Assembly (NCBI GenBank): GCA_045106295.1
Contig: JBGCEI010000088.1
Location: forward strand, 1-26,892
Length of the DNA stretch: 26,892 bases
Reading direction: 5' to 3'
Source: WTJX01 sp045106295
GTDB taxonomy: Bacteria; Bacteroidota; Bacteroidia; Cytophagales; JAAEPT01
Made by a program: the position numbers and the translations under genes. The notes under the pieces were generated by a model. The model did no database searches. It was not told where the DNA came from and was given only the letters and a program-made list of their open reading frames with translations. The stretch's first letter is position 1; each line of letters begins with the position of its first letter. Below are positions 7,572 to 15,041 of this stretch, piece by piece.

Positions 7572-8468
7572 ATGAGTTGGGAGCAACTAATTGACTATAC
7601 GAACTATTTAAAATTAGAGCGCTCCCTTTCTCACAATTCTATTCAGGCATATAGTAGAGATGTCAAAAAGTTGCATGTTTTTTTAATTGATGAGGAGAAA
7701 GAAGTAGTCATAGAAAAAATAAGTAGAACGGATATTCTATCTTTTTTAGAAGACCTTCATTCTAAAGAAGTTTCTCCCTATTCGCAAGCAAGAATTCTTT
7801 CTGGTTTAAAATCTTTTTTTGGTTACCTGCAAAGAGAAAAGATCATTGAATCAAACCCTACTGAATTAATAGAAGCTCCAAAAATTGGTAGAAAACTGCC
7901 CGACACATTATCTTTTGTAGAAATTGAAAGTATACTTCACTCCATAGACCTTTCTACCCCAGAGGGTACACGTAATAGAGCCATCATTGAGTTGCTCTAC
8001 AGTTCGGGTCTACGAGTAAGTGAATTAATAAGTCTTCCTATTAATAACATCTATTTCGATATTGGGTTTATTAAAGTAAGAGGAAAGGGAAACAAAGAAC
8101 GCCTAGTTCCTATCGGGAAAGAGGCACTCAAGTTTTGCACCATTTATCAAAATGAAATTCGTGTACATTTACCCATCAAAGAAAAAGAGAGCCACATTCT
8201 TTTTTTAAATCGGAGAGGTGGGCAACTAAGTAGAGAGTTTATCTTTATGATGGTAAAAGAAGCCGTTAATAAGGTTGGAATCGAAAAAAAAGTAAGCCCT
8301 CACACATTCAGACATTCCTTTGCCACTCACCTAATAGAAGGAGGGGCAGATCTCAGGGCAGTACAAGAAATGTTAGGGCATGAGTCTATCACAACTACAG
8401 AAATATACACCCACTTAGATAGAGATTACTTAAAACAAATCATTACAGACTTTCACCCTAGGAGTTAA
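7572..8468 (+). CDS. xerD: Tyrosine recombinase XerC/XerD
   Basis: 298 residues. The N-terminal SAM-like DNA-binding domain (about 1-100) is followed by the catalytic domain with a complete active set: R148 (SGLRVSEL), K172 (GKGNKER), H244 and R247 (HTFRH), H270 (LGH) and the nucleophile Y279 (IYTH). Length and motifs match the chromosomal-dimer-resolving Xer recombinases that act at dif with FtsK, rather than phage integrases, and no integrase-like neighbours or att repeats are seen. XerC versus XerD cannot be settled from the sequence alone; XerD-type is slightly favoured by the overall similarity I recognise. Transcribed rightward, it converges on the BadF-type kinase gene. Confidence 0.88.
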   Translation: MSWEQLIDYTNYLKLERSLSHNSIQAYSRDVKKLHVFLIDEEKEVVIEKISRTDILSFLEDLHSKEVSPYSQARILSGLKSFFGYLQREKIIESNPTELIEAPKIGRKLPDTLSFVEIESILHSIDLSTPEGTRNRAIIELLYSSGLRVSELISLPINNIYFDIGFIKVRGKGNKERLVPIGKEALKFCTIYQNEIRVHLPIKEKESHILFLNRRGGQLSREFIFMMVKEAVNKVGIEKKVSPHTFRHSFATHLIEGGADLRAVQEMLGHESITTTEIYTHLDRDYLKQIITDFHPRS

Positions 8469-8492
8469 ACGTAAATGTTCTTGTGTGATTAC

Positions 8493-8520
8493 AAAGAAAA
8501 AGAGTTAACTAGTTCTCTTT
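8493..8520 (-). terminator. Possible terminator of the leftward four-gene group
   Basis: On the minus strand AAAGAG (8515-8520) pairs with CTCTTT (8499-8504), followed by more T residues (TTTCTTTG). The stop codon of the kinase gene lies in the loop. The stem is only 6 bp, so support is limited. Confidence 0.35.
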
Positions 8521-9327
8521 ATGAAACTTCACCAAACCATCCATTGGTTCTTTGTGAATAGAGCCAATTATAAAGCCTTTCCTGATTATCTCTTCAGATA
8601 ATAACTCCCTAAAATGATAGGCAATAGAGCCAACATAGCTTACTTTATTTCCTTTCTTTTGATCTAGTTGCTCTAAATAAGTAGAAAAAGTTTCTTTTAG
8701 CAGGGCTGAAATAAAAGGGTGTTGTGCATTTTCCTTAGCAAAAGGGGCAAACGAAGCCATCCATCTGTTTGCAAACGGTTTTTTATACACTTTTTCCAGT
8801 AAGTTATCGTACGAGATGGTGTACTTCTCTTCCCACTTTTGTTGTATTTCATTTGGAAACTGATCCGAAAAATAAGCTTTTAATAAGCGCTTCCCAATAT
8901 CACAGCCACTACCTTCACTGCCTAAAACATAACCTAAAGAAAGTGGTTGGTAGGTGATCTTTTTTCCATCAAAAAAGCAAACATTAGACTCTGTTCCAAG
9001 AATACCCACCCAAGTAGGTTCAGAAGAAGATGCTCTACAGGCAGCTAATAAGTCTCCATGTACTTCCGTTTTGGCATTAGGGAATTGTTGTAGCAACAAA
9101 TTTGCAATTCGTTCTCTTCCTAAGAGGTTCCCACAACCTGCACCGTAAAAATAAATAGAATCAATATCACTGACTTTTGATCTTACTTTATCAATCTCAG
9201 CTCTTATGGTTTCGTCCGAATGATAAGTAGGGTTAATCCCTGCAGTAATTATTCGTTCTTCGATAGAACCATTTAGTAGGCACCAACTGGTTTTAGTAGA
9301 ACCGCTATCAGCAATAAGAATAGCCAT
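8509..9327 (-). CDS. BadF/BadG/BcrA/BcrD-family kinase, N-acetylglucosamine kinase-like
   Basis: 272 residues with an ASKHA (actin/hexokinase) fold: the phosphate-1 motif is DSGSTKT (7-13), the middle region holds GILGTESNVCFF and LGYVLGSEGSGCDIG, typical of GlcNAc/glucosamine kinases of this family. The likely reaction is ATP-dependent phosphorylation of an amino sugar, for instance GlcNAc released from peptidoglycan or chitin. Its ATG shares the A of the preceding peptidase stop (TAATG), so translation is probably coupled. It is the last of four leftward genes. Kinase class is confident; the substrate is inferred from family resemblance. Confidence 0.85.
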   Translation of the reverse strand: MAILIADSGSTKTSWCLLNGSIEERIITAGINPTYHSDETIRAEIDKVRSKVSDIDSIYFYGAGCGNLLGRERIANLLLQQFPNAKTEVHGDLLAACRASSSEPTWVGILGTESNVCFFDGKKITYQPLSLGYVLGSEGSGCDIGKRLLKAYFSDQFPNEIQQKWEEKYTISYDNLLEKVYKKPFANRWMASFAPFAKENAQHPFISALLKETFSTYLEQLDQKKGNKVSYVGSIAYHFRELLSEEIIRKGFIIGSIHKEPMDGLVKFHKEN

Positions 9328-10892
9328 TAGTTTTTGTTGATCTCCACTACTAACCCAAGCATATTCGTTCGCTTAAAATCTGTAGAAATACTCAACTGCT
9401 TCCCAGAGTTAATTTGCGTAGAAGAAGTGTTTTTAATGACTTGTTGTAATTTACTACTGTAGTCTCCTCCTCTTGCAGAGGATATTTTTCTGTTCATATT
9501 GTTGTAGTCAATCGGGTTTTTAGAAAGCACTACCGCTATGTAATCTTTAGAACCTACATCGTCCAAGCGCATAGAGAAATCTCTTGGGAATAAACGTGTG
9601 CCTGTAATTCCACAATAAGGAGAATGTTTTTTTGTGTAAGGGAATAATACATAACTGCTACCGTCCGTCTCCTGCCCAAAGATGTACACATAACAAGCAT
9701 TAGAATTAGTGATTTCCATTTTAAATTTTGTGCCTTTGCGCAATGTTTGTGTCGTCACAAATACACTGTTACTTCGCTTTCCTAATGAGATGTACGATTT
9801 GTCGTTATTTACCACCAAACCAATTTTAGCATTCAACCTACTAGAAGTAGGCTTGTTGGCATCACCCATTGGGTACAAACCATAGGCTTCTTTTACGAAA
9901 TAGTCGAAATCCTTGTACCTTACATAAGCCGTTCCTCTTTTCCCCCATTCTTCTCCCCAGCTATTCATTATTTGAAAGGCACCACCCTCTAGGTAATCGT
10001 CATAACCAATGACACACATGGCATGTCCACCAAACCCACGTTGATTGTAATCACCTTGACTAGGATACCATACATTTTTACCTTGCATAGCCTGCATAAA
10101 GCTACCGCCTACCATCATACCTATTACCACGGGTGCTCCTTGTGCGAGGTTTTGTTTAACTGCCAAAAGATCCACTTGATATTCATCACCACTTTTTGTT
10201 AATCTGTTGTATCCTTTTATTTTAAACTGAGAGGCCTCCTGTCGGTGGTAACCTTGTGGCTTTTTATTACATTGTTGCTCATCGTAGGCAAACTTGTCTA
10301 ATGGTAAAACACCACCCTGAGCCATATTTTGCATCGCATCTTTTAAGTAGGACCCTTGGCAACCTTTCAGTGCAATCTGGTTGTATAAATACGATGGACT
10401 AAAACGAACACTGTTGGGATTATGACCCGTTGCTCTTGAATGTAAGATCGTTCGTGCTGCATAAGAAGATGCCCAGCCTACACAAGATCCTTGTTGCCCT
10501 TGATTCAATCGAGTAGGTGCATATTTTAACAAAGAGATCTTTTCTGGCATTGGGTTTTTTACATTGTCAGCTAAGGGTTCATACACCTCTGCCTGATCGT
10601 ATTTTTGTTGGTTAGGTTGAAAACCAGTCGCATAACCTCCAGAAGAACTAGTGTTTGTATTTGATGGACTAAATAAACTACTTCCGCCACCAAAAAAGTA
10701 AAAAAGTCCTCCAACAATAAGCAACCCAATCATTAGCTTAGGTTTCTTTCTAAATAATTTAAAAATGATAGGCAACAAATAAATCAGTGGATTAGCTCCG
10801 CCTCCGCCACCACCTCTGGTAGGTCTTCTTCTCCCTGGGTAATTGTCCCTATTTGATCCTCTATCCGAATCCTGATCCATTCTTACTGGCAT
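9327..10892 (-). CDS. Membrane-anchored papain-family (C1) peptidase with C-terminal DUF4384-like domain
   Basis: 521 residues. An Arg/Gly-rich, disordered N-terminus (1-35) with a run of Gly, then hydrophobic segments at about 36-46 and 53-68 that should anchor it in the membrane. The C1 peptidase domain spans about 118-342: oxyanion Q131, nucleophile C137 (QGSCVGWASS), H290 (GGHAMCVIGYDD) and N310 (MNSWGEEWG), all present. The C-terminal region (about 350-521) has the pattern of DUF4384 (TNSNACYVYIFGQETDG, LFP, AVVLSKNPID), a beta domain often attached to bacterial effector or surface proteases. It follows the HAD gene after 6 bp and couples to the kinase gene by TAATG. Substrate unknown. 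Confidence 0.87.
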   Translation of the reverse strand: MPVRMDQDSDRGSNRDNYPGRRRPTRGGGGGGANPLIYLLPIIFKLFRKKPKLMIGLLIVGGLFYFFGGGSSLFSPSNTNTSSSGGYATGFQPNQQKYDQAEVYEPLADNVKNPMPEKISLLKYAPTRLNQGQQGSCVGWASSYAARTILHSRATGHNPNSVRFSPSYLYNQIALKGCQGSYLKDAMQNMAQGGVLPLDKFAYDEQQCNKKPQGYHRQEASQFKIKGYNRLTKSGDEYQVDLLAVKQNLAQGAPVVIGMMVGGSFMQAMQGKNVWYPSQGDYNQRGFGGHAMCVIGYDDYLEGGAFQIMNSWGEEWGKRGTAYVRYKDFDYFVKEAYGLYPMGDANKPTSSRLNAKIGLVVNNDKSYISLGKRSNSVFVTTQTLRKGTKFKMEITNSNACYVYIFGQETDGSSYVLFPYTKKHSPYCGITGTRLFPRDFSMRLDDVGSKDYIAVVLSKNPIDYNNMNRKISSARGGDYSSKLQQVIKNTSSTQINSGKQLSISTDFKRTNMLGLVVEINKN

Positions 10893-10898
10893 AACCGC

Positions 10899-11411
10899 TT
10901 ACTTTTTTGCTTGAATAATATATTTTGCTATTTCTCTTACCGCACCTTTTCCTCCGCCTTTTTTTGCAATAAAATGACATATTTCTTGTACCTCTTCTAC
11001 TGCATCAGCAGGGCAACAGGCTAAACCTACTTCTTTCAATACGCTCAAATCTGGATAATCGTCTCCCATGTAAGCCACAGAAGAGGGATCAATTTTTTTC
11101 TTTTTACAGTAGTCTGTAAATACCGTTAATTTATTCTTTGCTCCCAAATGAATATCAGGAATGCCTAAATATTCTAATCGCTTCTTCATTCCTTCACCTG
11201 CCCCAGCAGAAATAACGGCTACATTAAAACCTTCGTTTAATAGTGCACGTATTCCCCACCCATCTTTTACATTGAATTGACGCATATGTTCGCCATCAGG
11301 CAACACAAACAAACCACCGTCGGTCATTACACCGTCTACATCAAAAATAACGGTAGAAATGGTTTTTACCGATGAATTTCCTTTTTGAAATAATTTTTTA
11401 GATTTAAACAT
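10899..11411 (-). CDS. KdsC-like HAD phosphatase (3-deoxy-manno-octulosonate-8-phosphatase family)
   Basis: 170 residues, the short capless HAD type seen in KdsC. Motif I is FDVDGVMTDGG with nucleophile D24 and general acid D26; NVKDGWGIRALLNEGF is the typical KdsC segment after the flap; motif II is VISAG; motif IV is MGDDYPDL (115-122). KdsC removes phosphate from Kdo-8-P in the route to the Kdo sugar of LPS; related enzymes act on other nonulosonate phosphates. No kdsA, kdsB or kdsD is adjacent. Position II reads ISAGAGEG rather than the ISGR-type sequence of classical KdsC, so substrate may differ. It lies 25 bp after the unrecognised kinase-like gene and 6 bp before the peptidase gene. 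Confidence 0.85.
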   Translation of the reverse strand: MFKSKKLFQKGNSSVKTISTVIFDVDGVMTDGGLFVLPDGEHMRQFNVKDGWGIRALLNEGFNVAVISAGAGEGMKKRLEYLGIPDIHLGAKNKLTVFTDYCKKKKIDPSSVAYMGDDYPDLSVLKEVGLACCPADAVEEVQEICHFIAKKGGGKGAVREIAKYIIQAKK

Positions 11412-11436
11412 GAAGTAAATGTATAAAAAATGAAGT

Positions 11437-12555
11437 TTAATTAGTAGGCTTTGTTAAATAACCTAATAGACTATGCTGACTATCTTTTCGATTGATTAGT
11501 CTCATCGGTTTAAGTAAGGTGACTTTCAAGTTTTTCTTTACAATCTCCCCCATGTTTCTGCATTTTAAAAACGTTTTATCATTAAAATGAACCGCCAACT
11601 CTTCTCTTAACTGCTTTACTTTTTCAGGGTTGGAAATGTTGTCTGTCGTCATAATGTCTACCAAATCTTTTAGTCTGTATCGCATAGATCGAAGCCGTTT
11701 GGCAATTAGCACACGTTCTTCCTTTTGGTATTGAAAAGCTGTTTCGGGTGTAATTAATTGCATACCCAACTTTACCAAGGGGTTATTTTCTTTAAAAAAC
11801 TGAGGCAAATACATATTTTTCTTCCCTTCAAAACTCTGTTGGTCAAAGTCTATTGCCCTAAACCGGTATTGGATATCTTCAAAATCAGGTGTAATATCTA
11901 CTACATAGTTGTAGGATCTCATATCACCTAGTAAACGCACAAAGCAACGTTCATTGAATTTAATGAACTCCTTGGCAATCCGAGTAATGTTTACATCTGG
12001 GTTTTCTTTGATCGAATCAATAAAAACGTCCCCAGGTATTCCAGCTATGTGTTCCTCAATCAAGGTGTTTGCATCCGTAATAAAATTGATTTTATTGGGT
12101 GATAAAATATGTTCAAATTCCAACCCATAAACACGAGAAGCATCCGCTTGTTTAATGTAGAAATACGCAAAATTATCGTTCATTGTATTTACTATCCGAA
12201 TACGAAAAGGCTTAGAATTACCAAACGTACAGTAGTCTACTCGGTCAATAATTAAATGGTCAATAATAGAAAGATCTCCATCCAATGTAAGCATAGCATA
12301 GGTTTCTCTAAGGCCGAGGTAAATCTCCGCCATTTCAGACTGATCGTAAAGTACATTTAACCACAAAGTATCGTTGCCACTCTTGTCTATTACTGATGTA
12401 GCATTCCTAAAGTGACATAAATCATTGTAGGATACAGGGACACGCATTTCCCTACTGTATTTAAGTAAATACGTTCGTAAATCAGGAATAATTTTGTAAT
12501 ACGGCTTCTTTTTAGAAATCTCGTTTAACTCTCTATCTGCTCCGTTGGTAATCAT
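11437..12555 (-). CDS. Unrecognised protein with a protein-kinase-like/APH residue pattern
   Basis: 372 residues, no signal peptide or membrane segment. I do not recognise a named family. The order of conserved-looking residues follows the protein-kinase-like (aminoglycoside phosphotransferase) plan: a lysine in a beta strand (FAYFYIKQ, K135), acidic helix residues (GLEFEH, E146/E148), a hinge-like acidic block (LIEEHIAGIPGD, 165-176), a catalytic-loop-like LGDMRSYN with D211 and N216 spaced by five, and a metal-loop-like FRAIDFD with D236/D238. This is inference from pattern, not from a database match. It is the first gene of a leftward group with a KdsC-like phosphatase, a C1 peptidase and an amino-sugar kinase, and diverges from gldB. 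A TATCTTTA box (12580-12587) lies 25 bp upstream. Confidence 0.7.
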   Translation of the reverse strand: MITNGADRELNEISKKKPYYKIIPDLRTYLLKYSREMRVPVSYNDLCHFRNATSVIDKSGNDTLWLNVLYDQSEMAEIYLGLRETYAMLTLDGDLSIIDHLIIDRVDYCTFGNSKPFRIRIVNTMNDNFAYFYIKQADASRVYGLEFEHILSPNKINFITDANTLIEEHIAGIPGDVFIDSIKENPDVNITRIAKEFIKFNERCFVRLLGDMRSYNYVVDITPDFEDIQYRFRAIDFDQQSFEGKKNMYLPQFFKENNPLVKLGMQLITPETAFQYQKEERVLIAKRLRSMRYRLKDLVDIMTTDNISNPEKVKQLREELAVHFNDKTFLKCRNMGEIVKKNLKVTLLKPMRLINRKDSQHSLLGYLTKPTN

Positions 12556-12579
12556 AAATAGAAATAAGCTGCTTTATTT

Positions 12580-12587
12580 TAAAGATA
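12580..12587 (-). promoter_or_regulatory. Possible -7 element of the leftward four-gene group
   Basis: On the minus strand the bases read TATCTTTA, 7/8 to TAnnTTTG. No good -33 is seen at the expected distance. Confidence 0.3.
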
Positions 12588-12641
12588 CTTGATTTTATGT
12601 ACAATTTCGAAGAGAATATTTCTTCCTTTCTTTTAAGACCC

Positions 12642-12670
12642 TAAGATTATTAGATCTTAAGATAATAAGA
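12642..12670. repeat. Short tandem direct repeat between divergent genes
   Basis: TAAGATTATTAGA (12642-12654) and TAAGATAATAAGA (12658-12670) agree at 11 of 13 bases with a 16-bp period. TCTTAA words recur just before the gldB start. Possibly regulatory, possibly chance in AT-rich DNA. Confidence 0.3.
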
Positions 12671-12727
12671 CACCGAGATTTTGGTTAGAATAGAGTCATT
12701 AAACCTTCTAAAAGTCAAATCCTTGAG

Positions 12728-12735
12728 TAACTTTG
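12728..12735 (+). promoter_or_regulatory. gldB promoter -7 element
   Basis: TAACTTTG matches TAnnTTTG perfectly, 52 bp before the gldB ATG. The -33 region (around 12705) is weak. Confidence 0.45.
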
Positions 12736-12787
12736 AGACATAGAGTATATTAATTAAAAATTTCTTAACGTCTTAAAATCTTAAAAA

Positions 12788-13777
12788 ATGAAACATTTTA
12801 TTTCATTGGCAGTAAGCGCAGTTGTTCTATCTGCCTGTACAGAACAGACATCAAAAAAAGTTGTTTCACCAACTCCTGTTCAAATCTCTATTGAACGGCT
12901 AGAAGACCAATTAACTTCTTTTGAAACGATCGAAGAGGCAGATGCTTTTATTAAAGAGTACTCGCTCTTTTCTTCCATTGTATTGGGAGCTGGGCAGTTT
13001 CCAAACCCTAGAATACTAACAAGCAATTTAGTTCGTATGTCTGGTGACCCACACTTGGATACCTTAACAATGAATACAAAAGCAGTTTTCCCATCGGTTA
13101 AGAAACTAGAAAAGGAAATTAGCAGTGCGTATAGTTATTTGACACATTATTACCCTGAAACCACTATCCCAAAAGCATACACCTTTGTATCTGGTTTTGG
13201 TACTGAATTAATGGTAGAAGACAGTTTAGTGGTTATTGGATTAGACTTTTTCTCTACGTCTAAAACAAAGTTCTTTCCAAGAGATATACCAGCGTATATT
13301 CTAAAGTATTACCAAGAGCCGTACATTCCTTCTAAAATAATGGCTTTAATGAGTAGAAAATATAATCAGTTTGATCGTTCAGATAACTCTTTACTGTCCC
13401 AAATGATTTATTATGGAAAGGCGTGTTACTTTATGGAACACATGTTACCTCATGCTCCTGACTCCATCATTATAGAATATTCGGCTAAAGAAATTGATGA
13501 CTTGGTTTATACAGAGTCAACCGTTTGGGCACACTTTATTAATAAAAAATTATTTTTCAATGACACCCAAGAAGCAAAGAGGCGTTACATTGATGAACGA
13601 CCAACTATTCCTGAAATAGCAGATAAATGCCCTGGGCGAATAGGTAGGTGGTTAGGTTGGCAAATAGTGCGAGCGTACATGAATGAAAATCAAGCACTTA
13701 GCCTACAAGAACTGATGAAAGAGAAAAATGCTAACCTCATTTTTAAGGGGTCAAAATACAGGCCAAGAAAACCGTAG
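12788..13777 (+). CDS. gldB: Gliding motility lipoprotein GldB
   Basis: 329 residues. A lipoprotein signal peptide with lipobox LSAC (lipidated Cys17) follows the ATG. The body has the GldB pattern: an early IERLEDQL segment, SYLTHYYPE, VSGFGTELMVEDSLVVIGLDFF, and the C-terminal PGRIGRWLGWQIVRAYM with LQELMKE. GldB is one of the lipoproteins needed for rapid gliding and SprB adhesin transport in flavobacteria; its molecular role is unclear. It resembles a metallopeptidase fold, but no HExxH is seen. In Flavobacterium gldB is followed by gldC; here an AraC-type regulator follows instead. It has its own promoter and diverges from the kinase-like gene. Confidence 0.9.
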   Translation: MKHFISLAVSAVVLSACTEQTSKKVVSPTPVQISIERLEDQLTSFETIEEADAFIKEYSLFSSIVLGAGQFPNPRILTSNLVRMSGDPHLDTLTMNTKAVFPSVKKLEKEISSAYSYLTHYYPETTIPKAYTFVSGFGTELMVEDSLVVIGLDFFSTSKTKFFPRDIPAYILKYYQEPYIPSKIMALMSRKYNQFDRSDNSLLSQMIYYGKACYFMEHMLPHAPDSIIIEYSAKEIDDLVYTESTVWAHFINKKLFFNDTQEAKRRYIDERPTIPEIADKCPGRIGRWLGWQIVRAYMNENQALSLQELMKEKNANLIFKGSKYRPRKP

Positions 13778-13785
13778 TTTCTAAG

Positions 13786-13847
13786 ATAACATAAAAATAA
13801 TTATAAAATAATAAGCGATTGATTATGTTATGTTACCTTTATTTTTT
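13786..13847 (+). terminator. Weak terminator after gldB
   Basis: ATAACATAA (13786-13794) pairs perfectly with TTATGTTAT (13823-13831) over a 28-nt loop; a T-rich stretch follows at about 13838-13847. AT-only stem and a gap before the T-run keep confidence low. Confidence 0.3.
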
Positions 13848-13894
13848 TGTACTATAACAATAAATCATATCTAAAAGGCAAAATAGTTTGTACT

Positions 13895-13902
13895 TATCTT
13901 TG
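13895..13902 (+). promoter_or_regulatory. -7 element of the AraC-family gene
   Basis: TATCTTTG is a perfect TAnnTTTG match, 71 bp before the ATG. No convincing -33 at 19 nt. Confidence 0.4.
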
Positions 13903-13973
13903 TTTCGTTTACAAATTCATCATAAATTTGAAGTGTAATGATTTGTAGGGAAGAATAAAAAAATCACAATTTT

Positions 13974-14900
13974 ATGGAAGATTACAATAAAATTATTGAG
14001 TCGCTATCAGTAAAGTTTGTTGCTGCTAAGTTTATCAAGATACTACAGCCAGTTAAAGTAAATAATTTCTATGATGTCAATAATTCATTGATGTTATTAG
14101 AAAAAGGAAAAATAGCTTTTGGTGACGATAATGAAGTACTTGAAGAAGGAGACATACTTTTCGTTCCAAGTGGTAAATTAACAGCCATATCATACGGGAG
14201 ACAAGATTTATCTAAACCATCAAATGTTGATGTATCAAGCAATATGGATAAGTACTTGATATCGGCGAACAAGCCAGTAGACTTTTCTAATGATGACAAC
14301 ACTTTTAGTTTAATTAGCGTAGATGCGAAAGTATTTGACTCTGTAAACTTTTTTCAGTCATTAGATATTCCTGCTTTTGCGATCAAGCAGAATAGTATAC
14401 TAAAACAGTTACTTCAAGAAACAGTTGCTGAGCACTATACTGAAGATTTAGCGGGTACTCAACGAGTAGTAAAACTAAACGCTGATCGAATTATTTTAGA
14501 AGTATTTAGGTACATAATTAAAGAAAGACTATTTGTAGAACAATTGGCCACAAACGTCACTTACTTTAAAGATCCTAGACTATTGGATATTTTCGCTTTC
14601 ATCAAGGAGAATTTACCTAGTGATTTGTCTAATAAGACACTCGCTAATGTAGCCAATGTATCGGAAGACTATGTAGGACAATATTTTAAATTGTTAACAG
14701 GTATTAATCCACAAGATTACATAGAATACCAACGAATGGAAAAAGCTGTTAGCCTATTAAGGACTACGAAAAGAAGTATTCGTGAAATAGGTAAAGATGT
14801 AGGTTACAAAGACACTGCTTATTTCTGTAGACGATTTAAAATGATGTTTGGTATTCCTGCAGGAAAAATGAGAAGAAGGGAGTCATTAATGAACGTCTAG
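13974..14900 (+). CDS. AraC-family transcriptional regulator
   Basis: 308 residues. The N-terminal part (about 25-120) is cupin-like: KGKIAFG, then VLEEGDILFVPSGK, the usual ligand-sensing jelly-roll of AraC-type regulators. The C-terminal domain (about 200-302) holds two helix-turn-helix units: LSNKTLANVANVSEDYVGQYFK and RSIREIGKDVGYKDTAYFCR, followed by RFKMMFGIPAGKMRRR, the typical AraC end. It should bind DNA and activate target genes in response to an unknown small molecule. No catabolic genes are adjacent, so the target cannot be inferred from context. The spacing from gldB (196 bp) and its own -7 element suggest separate transcription. Confidence 0.9.
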   Translation: MEDYNKIIESLSVKFVAAKFIKILQPVKVNNFYDVNNSLMLLEKGKIAFGDDNEVLEEGDILFVPSGKLTAISYGRQDLSKPSNVDVSSNMDKYLISANKPVDFSNDDNTFSLISVDAKVFDSVNFFQSLDIPAFAIKQNSILKQLLQETVAEHYTEDLAGTQRVVKLNADRIILEVFRYIIKERLFVEQLATNVTYFKDPRLLDIFAFIKENLPSDLSNKTLANVANVSEDYVGQYFKLLTGINPQDYIEYQRMEKAVSLLRTTKRSIREIGKDVGYKDTAYFCRRFKMMFGIPAGKMRRRESLMNV

Positions 14901-14986
14901 TTAACCTTAACCCTACTTGTCATTTTAGAAAGGTCGGAACATTAAAATCTGTAAGGTTTGTATGCCGTAAAGTCAAGATGATAAAG

Positions 14987-15005
14987 TAGGAGTAATTTAC
15001 TTCTA
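14987..15005. other. Small hairpin between convergent genes
   Basis: TAGGAGT pairs with ACTTCTA (one G-U pair) around a 5-nt loop. It lies in the 141-bp gap between the AraC-type gene and the convergent transporter gene. No T-run follows, so it is not called a terminator. Confidence 0.3.
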
Positions 15006-15041
15006 TCAAGTCTACTTCTTAAATTTTGCTACCTCCGTGGA

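Noticed and set aside
7572..8468. Phage or island integrase
   Set aside because: Length and motifs fit housekeeping Xer recombinases; no attachment repeats, tRNA or mobile genes nearby.
13786..13831. Riboswitch or small RNA after gldB
   Set aside because: Only a simple AT-rich inverted repeat; no recognisable conserved aptamer sequence.
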